Below are positions 49,628 to 59,178 of a stretch of DNA of 64,000 nt, in pieces (position 1 is the first letter of the stretch; each line of letters begins with the position of its first letter). Source of the stretch: Schizochytrium sp. TIO01. Taxonomy: Eukaryota; Sar; Bigyra; Thraustochytrida; Thraustochytriidae. The stretch lies in NCBI GenBank assembly GCA_004764695.1, contig SMSO01000031.1:2031048-2095047 (forward strand), in the 5' to 3' direction. The notes beneath the pieces are model-generated. The model did not search any database and was not told where the DNA came from. It was given only the letters and a program-made list of their open reading frames with translations. A program made the position numbers and the translations under genes.

Positions 49628-50770
49628 TTATGACAATTCTCGCTGTTCAAAGACAGCGTATTGGGTTTTGAGTGCGTCAAAGCAATGTTGTGCAATAAAC
49701 TTGACTTCCGGAGCCGCATTCTTGTCAATTTTGTCAGGATGGACTACAAGCATGGATAAGCGGAATGCCTTCTTAACCTCCAACGGTTGTACAAGAACAG
49801 TCACAGGCTTCCAACGAGCGCCATCCCAGAGGACAGAGTGTAAAGTGCTTAGCAAGGCCCGCACATTTTTCTCATTGCCCTTGGCTCCCGCCCACGAGTT
49901 GAGCTTATCTTGTAGCGCACCCTTGACTCGTGCAAAGTCTTCTGCGGATTTTGCTGTTGCCTCATCGCGAGCCCGGAGCTCCGCAACCTTTTTTTGCTGG
50001 GCCTCAACTTCAGCCCGCTTACGCAATTCCACACGCTTAGCAGCTCGAGCATCTCCCGTAAGACCTCGAAGCTCAGGGTGATTTTCATCCTCTTTAGGGA
50101 GTACGCCAGAAAATGTTTTTGGGCGGCTTGTTTGTGTTTGCTGCTGTGATAAGGATGGCGATGATGCTCCAGAGCTTCCACCGTGGAAGAGATCCTCTTC
50201 AACATCTGCACGAGGTTGGGGGCGACTTTGCGAAGATCCTGGCCTTGAGGTAGCGCGCGATCCGCCCAATAAATCATAAAGATCTTCCTTGGAATTCCGC
50301 CTTGATGTGCTAGATGAAGATCTCTGCGGTTTGGAGTTTGTAGCATTATTCGAATTGCTCAAGCTGCTCTTGCTGCGTTGATGTTGTCTTTGCGTCGTTG
50401 ACCCATTTGACAAGGGTGTTTCCATGCGAGCTTGAGATCTTGACACACCTGCCCTTGTATTTGCCTTAGGGGTATATCTCGCATGGTCGCACCTGAGCGT
50501 GGACAATCGCAACAATTTTGCAAACACATTGCCTCCCTGAGTTGGCACCACGTCACTGTCTCGAGTGACGTCTACCCACACGAAGCTTCCCTTTTTCGCG
50601 CCTGCAGAGGTTCGAAATCTCCAGTGAAACTCGTCAGCATGACCTTGGATCGGGAATTGCGCTTTGACATCTGCTAACGTAGGTTTGACGCTATCTCCTT
50701 GGAGCAAAAACATATTCGGGTGCGCCATATCCTCGCCCCTCTCGCCCTGCACGAAGTAGAACACGCTCAT
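49628..50770 (-). CDS. DIX-domain/auxilin-type J-domain protein
   Basis: A 380-aa protein with two recognisable ends. Residues ~1-90 resemble a DIX domain, the head-to-tail polymerising module of Dishevelled and Axin: FYFVQGE, an LADVKAQFP helix, FHWRFRT, then FVWVDVTRDSDVVP and VFAKLLRL, in the order and spacing of the family. The middle (~110-270) is Ser/Arg/Gln-rich and disordered, with acidic DLYDLLGG and DLFHGG segments. Residues ~290-380 form an auxilin/GAK-type J domain with the HPDK loop at 344-347 (VVHPDKIDKNAAPEVKFIAQ) that recruits Hsc70 to uncoat clathrin vesicles. The ATG at 50770 places the domain at the very N-terminus; upstream only a TTG is present. Auxilin J is secure; DIX is a strong motif-level inference. 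Confidence 0.85.
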   Translation of the reverse strand: MSVFYFVQGERGEDMAHPNMFLLQGDSVKPTLADVKAQFPIQGHADEFHWRFRTSAGAKKGSFVWVDVTRDSDVVPTQGGNVFAKLLRLSTLRCDHARYTPKANTRAGVSRSQARMETPLSNGSTTQRQHQRSKSSLSNSNNATNSKPQRSSSSTSRRNSKEDLYDLLGGSRATSRPGSSQSRPQPRADVEEDLFHGGSSGASSPSLSQQQTQTSRPKTFSGVLPKEDENHPELRGLTGDARAAKRVELRKRAEVEAQQKKVAELRARDEATAKSAEDFARVKGALQDKLNSWAGAKGNEKNVRALLSTLHSVLWDGARWKPVTVLVQPLEVKKAFRLSMLVVHPDKIDKNAAPEVKFIAQHCFDALKTQYAVFEQRELS

Positions 50771-52701
50771 GATGCCCAAATAAATCGCCAAGGCTATTTA
50801 AACAGCACCGGGAAAGCTATCCGGTGTTGAGTCTAGACAGATAACGCTCCAGGGCGCTTCAAGGTTCACGGGCAGCGCTGTCTATATGCGGCTTTGGACA
50901 TTGTCGATGCTGCAATGAGCGCCTCATCGTCTTTCCCGCCTTCTTCTGTGCAAGCACAGTTTGATCGATATTTTCCAACGCTTTAATTGTTGGAATTTAT
51001 CCAACATTTTGTTTTGCCAGGTTTTCATTTGATTAAATCCAACAAACCCCTCTATTTTCTCTTCGCGTTGTCACGGCCACCCAACGCCTCGACCATTGTA
51101 AACCTCTATTGTAGCGTGTTTTTTGCCTTCTGAAATTAATGTCTCTCCCAAATGACAAGATTTTGAGAGCAGCGCTGTCCGTGATTTGCTTCTTTCATCC
51201 ACAAGAACGAACTCTGTCTCTTTCATGTTGTTTCATGATTTCCATGAATCATCTGTGTCATCCCTATCTTTCCCAGGCATCTCATCATCCTGGGAATTAA
51301 AAACATCTAAAAATTAAAATTCTATTCTAACTAATAGGTATATTTATGTATATTAATGATATTTAGGGTCAAGGCCTCCATACATTTATATGTATAACTG
51401 TTTTTATTTATTTGTAATTAAAAAATTAAAAACGTTTTTCTTATCATTTTTAATTTTTTTTAAGCTAAACAGTTAATTTAAAAAAGAAAAAAAAAAGTTA
51501 AAAATAAGAAAGCTGGCTTGCATGAAAATGATGCTTGCAAGGTCATGGGACTCGTAACTTCTCTCTTTTGTTGTCCTGCAATTCATTTCTCAAGTTTGTC
51601 TGATCGATAGCACCTATCCAACTCCCAACCATGGTAAAAAGGAAGGTAATATCCAGTAAGTATTTATTGGCAAGGTAATCTTTAATTATTATTTTATTTG
51701 TTAAATCAATGAGTGCCTGACGAAACCAAGAATAGGAAGAAGCACAACACCTATACATGAGGCAACAAAGACTTCAAGAACAGGACTGGAAGCTACTTCA
51801 TCTTTGCGGTCATCGCTGTTCCCCTTAGCTCTTCTCACAACACGTGCGTTCATCCATTTTCTAAGAAAGAACATCTTTTTAGTAATAGGGCTAGTTGTTT
51901 CCTCTGCTCATGGATTGCGCATCTCTGCATGTACCCATGTGGCACTTTCGGAACAGGTTTGCGCGAGCTTCGTTCTACGAAAATCGATCCATAATGTGAT
52001 CCTCACGTGTATGGTCCCTAAGATTCCTCAAAGTCTCGACCCTTCAACGGTGTCCGCTCGTCTGCTTCTAGAGTCAGATTGCTTCATCCAGCCTGAAGTT
52101 ATCCTTGGGTGTTAACTTTCGTGCAGTACTAGTCATCATCGTTTATGTACAGTATAGTTCAAGATCTATGGCCACAACCCAAGAACTCCAAGTTCTTCTG
52201 GATCCCCAAGATCGCCAGCAGCCCAGCCGCCCCTGCGCCACAACTAGGCAGGCGGTGAAAATACGAAGCACCTACATCGTCAGCCTTTCGGGTTTCATCC
52301 TCAAAGCTGGAATCCCCAAAGCTGATAGATACCCTTATGGACGTAGGATCCCAGGTACCTCACGCTCACGCCTGCCTCCGGTGTGCGTGGAAGTGCTCCT
52401 CAAGCACCGCCGACCTCATCGCATTTCTCCAAGCCTGCCATGCTCGTCAGCCTCTTCGCTCCAAGCTGCCGGCCTGCTGTGCTCCAGCGCCTCCACGCAG
52501 TTTTCTCCAAGTTTGCCATCCATCATCTATCTCCTGCTCCAAGTTTCTTCGTTCTCAGCAACAGCTAAAGCCCAGCCGCCTGCTGACTAACTGGCTTGAG
52601 CAGCCGCCACGGAAGCAGACCTACCCTGTCACAGGAGCCGCAACGCGAACAACGACAGGAATCCGAAGTTCTTGCTTTCCGGGTTCCCGCCTCCTCATCA
52701 A

Positions 52702-52804
52702 TTGAATGCATGAATGATTGATTGATTGAATGAATGAATGAATGAATGAATGAATGAACGAACGAATGAATGAATGAATGAACGAATGAAAGAATGAGTG
52801 AGTG
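52702..52804. repeat. (GAAT)n microsatellite, imperfect
   Basis: About 100 bp of GAAT with GATT, GAAC and GAGT variants; an imperfect, older array. Confidence 0.9.
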
Positions 52805-53144
52805 CATCTCTCGTTGGCGCTGCTATGTGCTCCTAGCGTTTACGTTACGAGGGCGCCCATCCCCTTCAGCGAGGTCACTGCGGCATTGCAATTAAGCCTG
52901 CCACCGCTCCGCTCATCGCTCCGTCACTGGCGAGATTAAAATCCGCTCTGTCCAGAGCGAGAGCGAATAAACCTCTTAAGACCCCTGAAGATCCCCAATC
53001 GACCATGGCAATCGCGATTTCCATCTTCGCTGATGACGCCGTCGAATTCTATACACTCCATCATCAGCGATCTCTAAATCCGGGTTCCAGATGTTCCCCA
53101 TCAACTGCTAGGCGCTATTACCTATCTGCGGTAGCAGTAGCAGT

Positions 53145-53178
53145 AGCACTAATAGTACTACTAAGCACTATTAGTGCT
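53145..53178. repeat. Perfect 12-bp inverted repeat, 10-nt loop
   Basis: AGCACTAATAGT (53145-53156) and ACTATTAGTGCT (53167-53178) are exact reverse complements. The stem would extend by two more pairs past one T-G wobble in RNA. It is preceded by GTAGCA triplets. It may be a transcribed hairpin or a small mobile-element remnant. Confidence 0.6.
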
Positions 53179-53544
53179 GCTAGTAGGTGCCTAAGCACAG
53201 CACAGACTGAAAGAGAGAATTACTTTTCCTTCTCGAGGTTGCTCGAGGTTGCTCTTGGCTCCGGCCGTCGTTCCTTAGGTGCGTCCCTCGCGAGCACGTG
53301 TGCGTCCTCTGCCTCAGCCTGGGCGCCGCCTGCGCCTTTCTCTGCGCTGGCCACGCCATTTTCTCGTTTCTCTCTGCCTGTTTGCAAGTAAGGTCTTTCT
53401 CTCTTTCTCTCTCTTTCTTTCGATATGATCCATGTTCTTTCTTTATTAGTCACAGTATTGAGTCATTTGCGCTATTTTGTTCATGATGAATTTGATTTGG
53501 ATTTTAATTTTAATTTTAATTTAATATTTAATATTAAAAACGTT

Positions 53545-53572
53545 TAAATAAATAAATAAATAAATAAATAAG
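53545..53572. repeat. (AAAT)n microsatellite
   Basis: Seven AAAT units, next to a run of TTTTAA hexamers at 53504-53527. Confidence 0.85.
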
Positions 53573-53848
53573 AATAGATAAATAGATATTTTCTACTCTC
53601 CACGAAACAGTGGAAAGGTATCCTCGCAATTCCTTCTTCTTTTCCCTCTTCTCTTTCCTTCGCTATTGATTGGAAGGAGCAGAGTTTAGATGCGGAAACA
53701 TGGCGATAAATGCAATGATGGAGTAGTAAATGCAATTCAATGAGATAAAAGGAATGTTGAAAAGGCTTTCGCTAGTTGCTGGGGAATCGTGATAATGGTT
53801 TCTTTCGATTTCATTCGTTCATCGTTCATCGTCGATGAAAATGAACGC

Positions 53849-53937
<89 letters not shown>
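53849..53937. repeat. (GATT)n microsatellite, 22 copies
   Basis: A perfect GATT array, the same unit as at 10784-10949, followed by AATGT(A) hexamer-like repeats. Confidence 0.95.
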
Positions 53938-53940
<3 letters not shown>

Positions 53941-54501
53941 AATGTAATAAATGTAATAAATGTAATGTCTGAATGGCTGAATGACTCACCGAAATATCAT
54001 CCAATCAATCGATTGATTGATCGATTTCAGGATATATCGATCGAAGCGCGAGAGTCAGGATGAGGCAATGCTTTGTTTCGAGACGAGAAACGATCAGGAT
54101 CTCGGGGTCCTCGTTCTTATCTTCGCTCGCGTTCGCCAGCTCATCCACCTCCATGACGCTCTGCACGATAGATAGCGTGATAGACCTTTCGTGATAGTGA
54201 TAACTTAACTTACTTAACTTCTCTTTATCTTCCTACTATTGCTGGTTAGGCGAGCCTATTGTTTTTCTTGCCTGGATTTATCATTATTCTTATTGATTTG
54301 TTTTTGATTAACATCACGAAAAGAAAATTAAATAAGCAAATGAGTGAATGAACTCTTTAAAGTGAATGAACCTGAGTGAATGAACGAATTGAAGCATTGG
54401 TGTAGAGATTCGTTGATACTGGGATGTTATGAAGAGCAGCGAAGACTCAGAAATATGTAGAAAGCGAGCACAGACAGAGAAAGAGACAGAGTTTGCTTCA
54501 C

Positions 54502-54534
54502 CAAGAAAGAAGAAGAAGAAGATGATGATGATGA
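54502..54534. repeat. (GAA)n/(GAT)n compound microsatellite
   Basis: GAA triplets pass directly into GAT triplets. Confidence 0.85.
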
Positions 54535-54719
54535 ATGAAAGCCAAAGTTTAGTCGTTAGGAAGGTTTATTAAATTAGATACCTACTTGCCTAGTAATTTG
54601 TTATAAGTAAAACAATTAGAAGAAGATATATGTTAATTATTTATTTTAAATCAAATCCTAATTTAAAAAATGGAAAGTGAAAAATGGGAAAAATAATAAA
54701 TTGAAGAATGTTAATTAGT

Positions 54720-54757
54720 TAGGTAGGTAGGTAGGTAGGTAGGTAGGTACCTACCTA
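54720..54757. repeat. (GGTA)n array ending in an 18-bp palindrome
   Basis: Seven TAGG/GGTA units end in a perfect 18-bp palindrome (54740-54757) centred on GGTACC, about 60 bp before the start of the fusion gene. Confidence 0.85.
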
Positions 54758-54814
54758 GTGTATGCTTAGGTACCTACTTAATAGTTGGGTAATAGAAGCA
54801 ATGAGGGAGACGCA

Positions 54815-56452
54815 ATGAATGAATCAAAATCCAGAGATTGTTATAGAAACAGCGTTAGGAGAAGAAGCAGCAAAAACAAAGCCTTCAAAGCACTTCCCAG
54901 TTGGCCGCTTGCTCGACTCTGGGCAGAGCCGACAGGCAAGATGCTTCTCACGGAGATGGAATGCGAGAACTTTGCCAACTATGAGACAGTTGTGCATGAC
55001 AAGTCGCTGACGCGCAAGCTCTTTGAGCCTTTTTGGGATCGTGTGGTTTACCTGCTGCCTGAGGAGGTCGCACCCAACCTCATCTCGCTGGCAGCTCTTC
55101 TCTGCCTCATCCAGGCATGGTACCTTTGCTACACGCAGGGCGAGGAGTACCCTGAGGAGACTACCACCATCGCCATGGTGCTCATTTTCATCTTCTGGAC
55201 TCTGGACGCCGTCGATTCCAAGCAAGCCTCGCGGATTGGTAACGACTCGTCTCTCACAGAATTCTTTGACCACATGTGCTCTGCCATCGGCACCATTTTC
55301 CTTGTACTCACGCTCTGTCAGACCTACCACGTGCCTATTGACTGCACCTGGTACTACGTTCAGATTGGGCAGCTCCTCATCCTTAACAAACACCTCTCAG
55401 CTCTCAAGAAGGAGTTCATTTCCTATCGCATTTTCAACGGTCCCGGCGAAGGTATTTCTGCATTTCTTCTACTTCTTGGAGCTCGCGCTGCTCTTGGACT
55501 TTCTTTCATCGATGACGTAGCGAACCAAGTTCTCGACATCATGCAGCGTACTGTGCCCCCTCGTTTGTACGAGCACAAACCCGATCTCTTTGACAACCCT
55601 TCGCTGCAGCTTTCACGGACCCTCTTCTTCTGGGCCTTCGTATGGAGCACCATCATGACCCTTCGTATGAGTTCTGAGCACCGTGTTACTCAGGTCAGTT
55701 TGCTGCTGTGTCTTTTGTATCTTCTCATGGCCTCTGGCACCATCATTTTTCACTTTGACTTCACGCTGGCTAGCGTCGTGGCCCAGGGCTTGTGCACCGC
55801 CATGACCTCTAGTGATCTCGTCGTGGCTCGCATGGCAAACCGCCCTCTTGCCCCCGTAGTTGTTATCATCAACATGGCTGCTCTCGGTAGCAATCTTGTC
55901 AGTTTCGTCCTCGTGCCGATGTACTATGGAACTATCCTCTTTCAGGTCTGCCGCGCGACCAAGTTGCCGCTGCTCACCCGCGTGACCAATGTGTACCTTG
56001 ACGGCATCTTTGATATGGCCCACCTTGGTCATTTTGTAGCCTTCAAAAACGCTGCCAAGTTTGGCACGCGCCTCTTTGTGGGAGTTGTTAGTGACGAAGA
56101 TGCCGCGCCTTATAAACGACTTCCCATCATGAACGAGCGTGAGCGTGCCGATGTTGTGGGGGCTGCAAAATACGTCTACAAGGTCATCGAGCATGTGCCG
56201 TGTGTGAAGGGCGGGCTCGACGAGGAGTTCCTCAGAAAACACCGTATTCACATCGTTGCTCACGGTGAGGAGTACGATAAACCAGACGACGAGTGGTACG
56301 CTATTCCTCGTCGTCTTGGAATGACCCGCGTTCTTCCCCGCTTCGATGGTATGTCCACCTCGGAGCTTATCCGCCGTATCAATAGCCGAAACTCTGAGGA
56401 GCTCAACCGCAAAAGTCCTGCAGAGACTGTTAAGGGTAAGCAAACAATCTGA
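54815..56452 (+). CDS. CDP-alcohol phosphotransferase/cytidylyltransferase fusion
   Basis: A 545-aa fusion of two consecutive Kennedy-pathway activities. Residues ~45-380 form a polytopic CDP-alcohol phosphotransferase domain of the choline/ethanolamine type. The signature D1xxD2Gx2ARx8Gx3D3x3D4 aligns without gaps to residues 131-156 but is degenerate: D131, D134, A138 and D152 are kept, while G is S135, R is S139, G is T148 and the last Asp is S156. Residues ~390-530 form a CTP:phosphoethanolamine/phosphocholine cytidylyltransferase domain with intact GIFDMAHLGH (HxGH at 403-406), YKRLPIMNERERADVV, IHIVAHGEEYD and RFDGMSTSELIRRI. Prediction: CDP-ethanolamine or CDP-choline synthesis anchored at the ER by an inactive or altered transferase domain. 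The start is the first ATG; the frame upstream has only a TTG. Confidence 0.9.
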   Translation: MNESKSRDCYRNSVRRRSSKNKAFKALPSWPLARLWAEPTGKMLLTEMECENFANYETVVHDKSLTRKLFEPFWDRVVYLLPEEVAPNLISLAALLCLIQAWYLCYTQGEEYPEETTTIAMVLIFIFWTLDAVDSKQASRIGNDSSLTEFFDHMCSAIGTIFLVLTLCQTYHVPIDCTWYYVQIGQLLILNKHLSALKKEFISYRIFNGPGEGISAFLLLLGARAALGLSFIDDVANQVLDIMQRTVPPRLYEHKPDLFDNPSLQLSRTLFFWAFVWSTIMTLRMSSEHRVTQVSLLLCLLYLLMASGTIIFHFDFTLASVVAQGLCTAMTSSDLVVARMANRPLAPVVVIINMAALGSNLVSFVLVPMYYGTILFQVCRATKLPLLTRVTNVYLDGIFDMAHLGHFVAFKNAAKFGTRLFVGVVSDEDAAPYKRLPIMNERERADVVGAAKYVYKVIEHVPCVKGGLDEEFLRKHRIHIVAHGEEYDKPDDEWYAIPRRLGMTRVLPRFDGMSTSELIRRINSRNSEELNRKSPAETVKGKQTI

Positions 56453-56953
56453 ACAAATCTTCACTTCGTGCTTGCTTAATTCTGGCCGTTTTCCTTTTCC
56501 GTTTCTTCACAAGCATGATTTATCTAGTGCCCTTTAGCTACTCTACCCTCTTCCATCTTAACTTTTCTCTCGGCTGTTGGCCCAACCCAACTTTGCTTTT
56601 GGCCCAGTTGTCGTAGCTGAAGCTTCTCCTTCTCCAGCACTTCTATTTCTTCGTCTGTAGTCATAGTGTTTCACTTTCATTTCATTCTCTTACTCATTCC
56701 ATCTCCAATTCTTTTGTTTTTGTCGATAAATAAAGGGCTATCTAGGTTTTCTCTTCTTTAGTTCTTAAACTCCACCTCCTCAGACCCTGCTTTATTCATA
56801 ATCTTTAATTTTCTAGGAGTACCATTGTTTCGGTTCTGCTCGTTCAGTGCCTCACTTAACACCATTGACCTTGAAAACAAACAAACAACTTCAATTGACT
56901 AGTTTTACAGCTACACAAATCTTTCTACATTAAGCATACAAAATCATCCTCCT
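56453..56953. other. Intergenic between convergent genes
   Basis: A 501-bp pyrimidine-rich 3'-3' gap. No gene seen. AATAAA (near 56728) could be a poly(A) signal for the fusion gene. Confidence 0.5.
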
Positions 56954-58558
56954 CTACACGGGTACAGATCCACCTGCCGCAGCGCAAATTTGTCGAGTCT
57001 CACAAAGAATAGAAATTACATCCATATCCTCCGTTGCAAGGCGCAAGTCAAATATTTGAGCTCGCATACCTGCTCTCATGGTCTTCATCAGGTTCGCAGG
57101 CGGGTTTACTTCAGCGAGGTGCAGTTGGGCTTCTAGCATGTTAGACGCCTGTACCATACGAAGAAGGTCTTCTGCACGATCCACTCGTGCTTGCCGAGCG
57201 GCATGCAATCGACTCGCCCAGCCGTCTCCCATCATGGTATCTAACTGTTTTCTCGAACTGTTATTTTTTAACCCCATTCCGAAGCCCGTATGATTGCGAT
57301 TGCCTTGGCGCCTTTTGCTATTTTCACGCTTATATAAACCCTTGCCTTGTCTCCGGAGCGCTATCAATGAGACTGGTGGCTCACGCTCACCCTCCAAGGC
57401 ACGACCCTGCATTGATGGATAGCAGCTTGGCAGTGGGCGAGGGTCAATAGGCAACGTGTAAGTATCCGTATAGTCGAGGGGTCGATTGCAGCGGACACAC
57501 GTCCGGCTTTGTAAATCCCATACGGTGCGACATCCAGGACAGCATAACTCGTTCTCTAAAGCATGTTCTATGAGGGCAGCACGTGCTCCTAAGTACTGGT
57601 TTGAGATACCCACTTTAGATGACGGTTTGATAATACTACCTTGCGTGAGTGCATCAAGCCCTTGGACTCCACCTCTTGCGGCAAGTCTTGCTGCTTTCTT
57701 CGATTCTACTTCACGCTGAAGGCGAGTTTCATACTCATATTGGCGTGCTTCACTCTCTTCTGCAAGGCGTAGGAGATCATGATCCTGGATTAGGTCCGTC
57801 AAAAGCTTTTCCCGTTGTTTATCGTACTGATCTTTGAGCTCTTGCTGGGCAGCAAACGTGCGACCGCGAGCATAAAAGGAATGTGCGTCGCGATCTTGTA
57901 AAAGGCTAGGTTCAATGTTGGCCTCCACACAAGCTTGGCGACTGCGTGGTGTCAAATGAACCATAGTGAGCTTCAAGGGGGAAGCATCTGCCCCATGCCG
58001 AGCACCTTTGCCAGCGCGAAGATCTTTCAGAGAGTAAGAATGAGGTTCGCTCTTACAGCGATGTAGGTGCTTGTTCTTATCATTTCTATGGGTTGAAGAA
58101 TACGCTCGAGATCTTTGCGGGAAAGCTTGTTGCAGTGGAGGCAATTTACCTGGAAAACAAACTCTGCGTGCCTCATTCCACAAAATGTCTGGGTCAACAG
58201 ACTCATCTTTAAGCTGGAATTGTTTGTCGTTCTCAGTTCCCGGATTACTTGTTAGCTCGGCACGTTCTTGTTCTAATGCATAAGCATACTTTCCAGCCAA
58301 AGTAGCCGTCCATATGTGATCTTTTCCTAGAAGCAACTCGGAAAATAGTCGACCGCACCGGAACGCCTGCGATGCACTTCCCCATTTCCTATGCCATGCT
58401 GCTCGCTCTCCACGTTTGACTAGCTCCCCAAGCCCAAAAATGTCCAAGGCCAGACCAGCTTCAATCTCTGCTGCATGCCGTCGTGCTGCAGAGCAAGTCA
58501 AACGCCTCTTCTTTCTCTTGTTTAGAACCATGTCCTGACTTGTGCTATGATTGGACAT
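56954..58558 (-). CDS. Zinc-ribbon protein with helical N-terminus, function unknown
   Basis: A 534-aa protein starting at the ATG at 58558. The N-terminus has a basic, nuclear-signal-like NKRKKRRL. Residues ~30-105 are helical and TPR-like (HRKWGSASQAFRCGRLFSEL; TATLAGKYAYALEQERAEL). A middle coiled coil follows (~225-290). Near residues 339-361 is a four-cysteine zinc ribbon, CPGC...CVRC, in CCPGCRTVWDLQSRTCVRC. After a basic linker, a C-terminal helical region (~450-534) begins at ASRLHAARQARVDRAEDLL. The family is not recognised. The ribbon plus TPR-like helices suggests a scaffold or nucleic-acid-associated role, which remains inference. Confidence 0.78.
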   Translation of the reverse strand: MSNHSTSQDMVLNKRKKRRLTCSAARRHAAEIEAGLALDIFGLGELVKRGERAAWHRKWGSASQAFRCGRLFSELLLGKDHIWTATLAGKYAYALEQERAELTSNPGTENDKQFQLKDESVDPDILWNEARRVCFPGKLPPLQQAFPQRSRAYSSTHRNDKNKHLHRCKSEPHSYSLKDLRAGKGARHGADASPLKLTMVHLTPRSRQACVEANIEPSLLQDRDAHSFYARGRTFAAQQELKDQYDKQREKLLTDLIQDHDLLRLAEESEARQYEYETRLQREVESKKAARLAARGGVQGLDALTQGSIIKPSSKVGISNQYLGARAALIEHALENELCCPGCRTVWDLQSRTCVRCNRPLDYTDTYTLPIDPRPLPSCYPSMQGRALEGEREPPVSLIALRRQGKGLYKRENSKRRQGNRNHTGFGMGLKNNSSRKQLDTMMGDGWASRLHAARQARVDRAEDLLRMVQASNMLEAQLHLAEVNPPANLMKTMRAGMRAQIFDLRLATEDMDVISILCETRQICAAAGGSVPV

Positions 58559-58644
58559 CGTTTAAATGAGATACGTCGCACAAGCTTTACGTTCCAAACT
58601 TGTTTACTTTTGTTTCTCGTGCATCCTTGCTAAACTCTTGCAGA

Positions 58645-58861
58645 ATGGACTGGATGTCCACAATGAAGGAGCAGGTCAAATATGACCGAGACATGGTGTG
58701 TACTTGGGTTTAATAACAATCTCAGAATGTAAAAGTGCATCAAAGCAAAGGTGCGCCTTTACCCTCGATCTGAAAGATTGAAGTGTTTGAAATGATTTCA
58801 TAGCATATTTCAGGCCATAAATCGATTATTTGTCTACACGCAAGCTCGAGCGCGCATATAA
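58645..58861 (+). CDS. Possible two-exon small gene
   Basis: Exon 1 (58645-58695) encodes 17 residues beginning MDWMSTMKEQVKYDRDM and meets GTGTGT. A pyrimidine-poor TTTCAG acceptor at 58808-58813 would join 15 codons ending at TAA (58859-58861), in phase 0. It would be divergent from the zinc-ribbon gene (86 bp between starts). The product would be only 32 aa; other exons are possible. Speculative. Confidence 0.15.
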
Positions 58862-58874
58862 ATAGCTATAAAAG
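58857..58874 (+). promoter_or_regulatory. Tandem TATA-like elements
   Basis: TATAAAT (58857) and TATAAAAG (58867) lie ~160 bp upstream of an ATG at 59031. That frame (59031-59144, 37 aa) begins MHRFFGCNKKIRVGTPYAQR and contains GTGAGT, a consensus splice donor, just before its stop. An alternative reading is a third exon preceded by an ACAG acceptor at 59024. Confidence 0.25.
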
Positions 58875-59178
58875 TGCAAGCTTTGGTGGAGGCAACGGGG
58901 AAGTAGATGCCTCCATTTCAAGGAGGGAAATCATCTACTAAGTTAGAAATCCACAGCTGCCCTAAAAGCCCAAGTCAATAGCCTACTAGAAAAGTGAAGA
59001 CCTTCGATAGAGATAAAGATACAGGACATAATGCATCGTTTCTTCGGCTGCAACAAGAAAATTCGCGTCGGTACACCTTATGCACAAAGGGGGGAACACC
59101 AAGCAAAACTTTTGCTGGAGCTATACCCACTGGTGAGTGAGTAAGTCCAAATGCGATTTCTTTGTGGTGAGATCCACG

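Larger units (their letters stand above)
50771..54814. other. 4-kb repeat-rich gene desert
   Basis: I see no recognisable gene. ATG frames at 52168-52590 (140 aa) and 53005-53391 (128 aa) are Ser/Ala/Pro-rich without family features. The region is very AT-rich at 51.3-51.5 and 54.55-54.72 kb. It contains GAAT, AAAT, GATT, GAA/GAT and GGTA microsatellites and a 12-bp inverted repeat at 53145-53178. Confidence 0.5.
58559..59178. other. Intergenic with possible small spliced gene
   Basis: A 620-bp gap between the zinc-ribbon gene start and the PIG-H stop. It contains two short ATG frames with splice-donor-like ends and a tandem TATA-like pair (58857-58874) on the plus strand. Confidence 0.45.

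Noticed and set aside
52168-52590. 140-aa ATG frame
   Set aside because: Ser/Pro/Leu low complexity with no family features; kept only as a note in the intergenic entry.
53005-53391. 128-aa ATG frame ending near a GTAAGG donor-like site
   Set aside because: Contains the 12-bp hairpin and Ala/Ser low complexity; no support as a gene.
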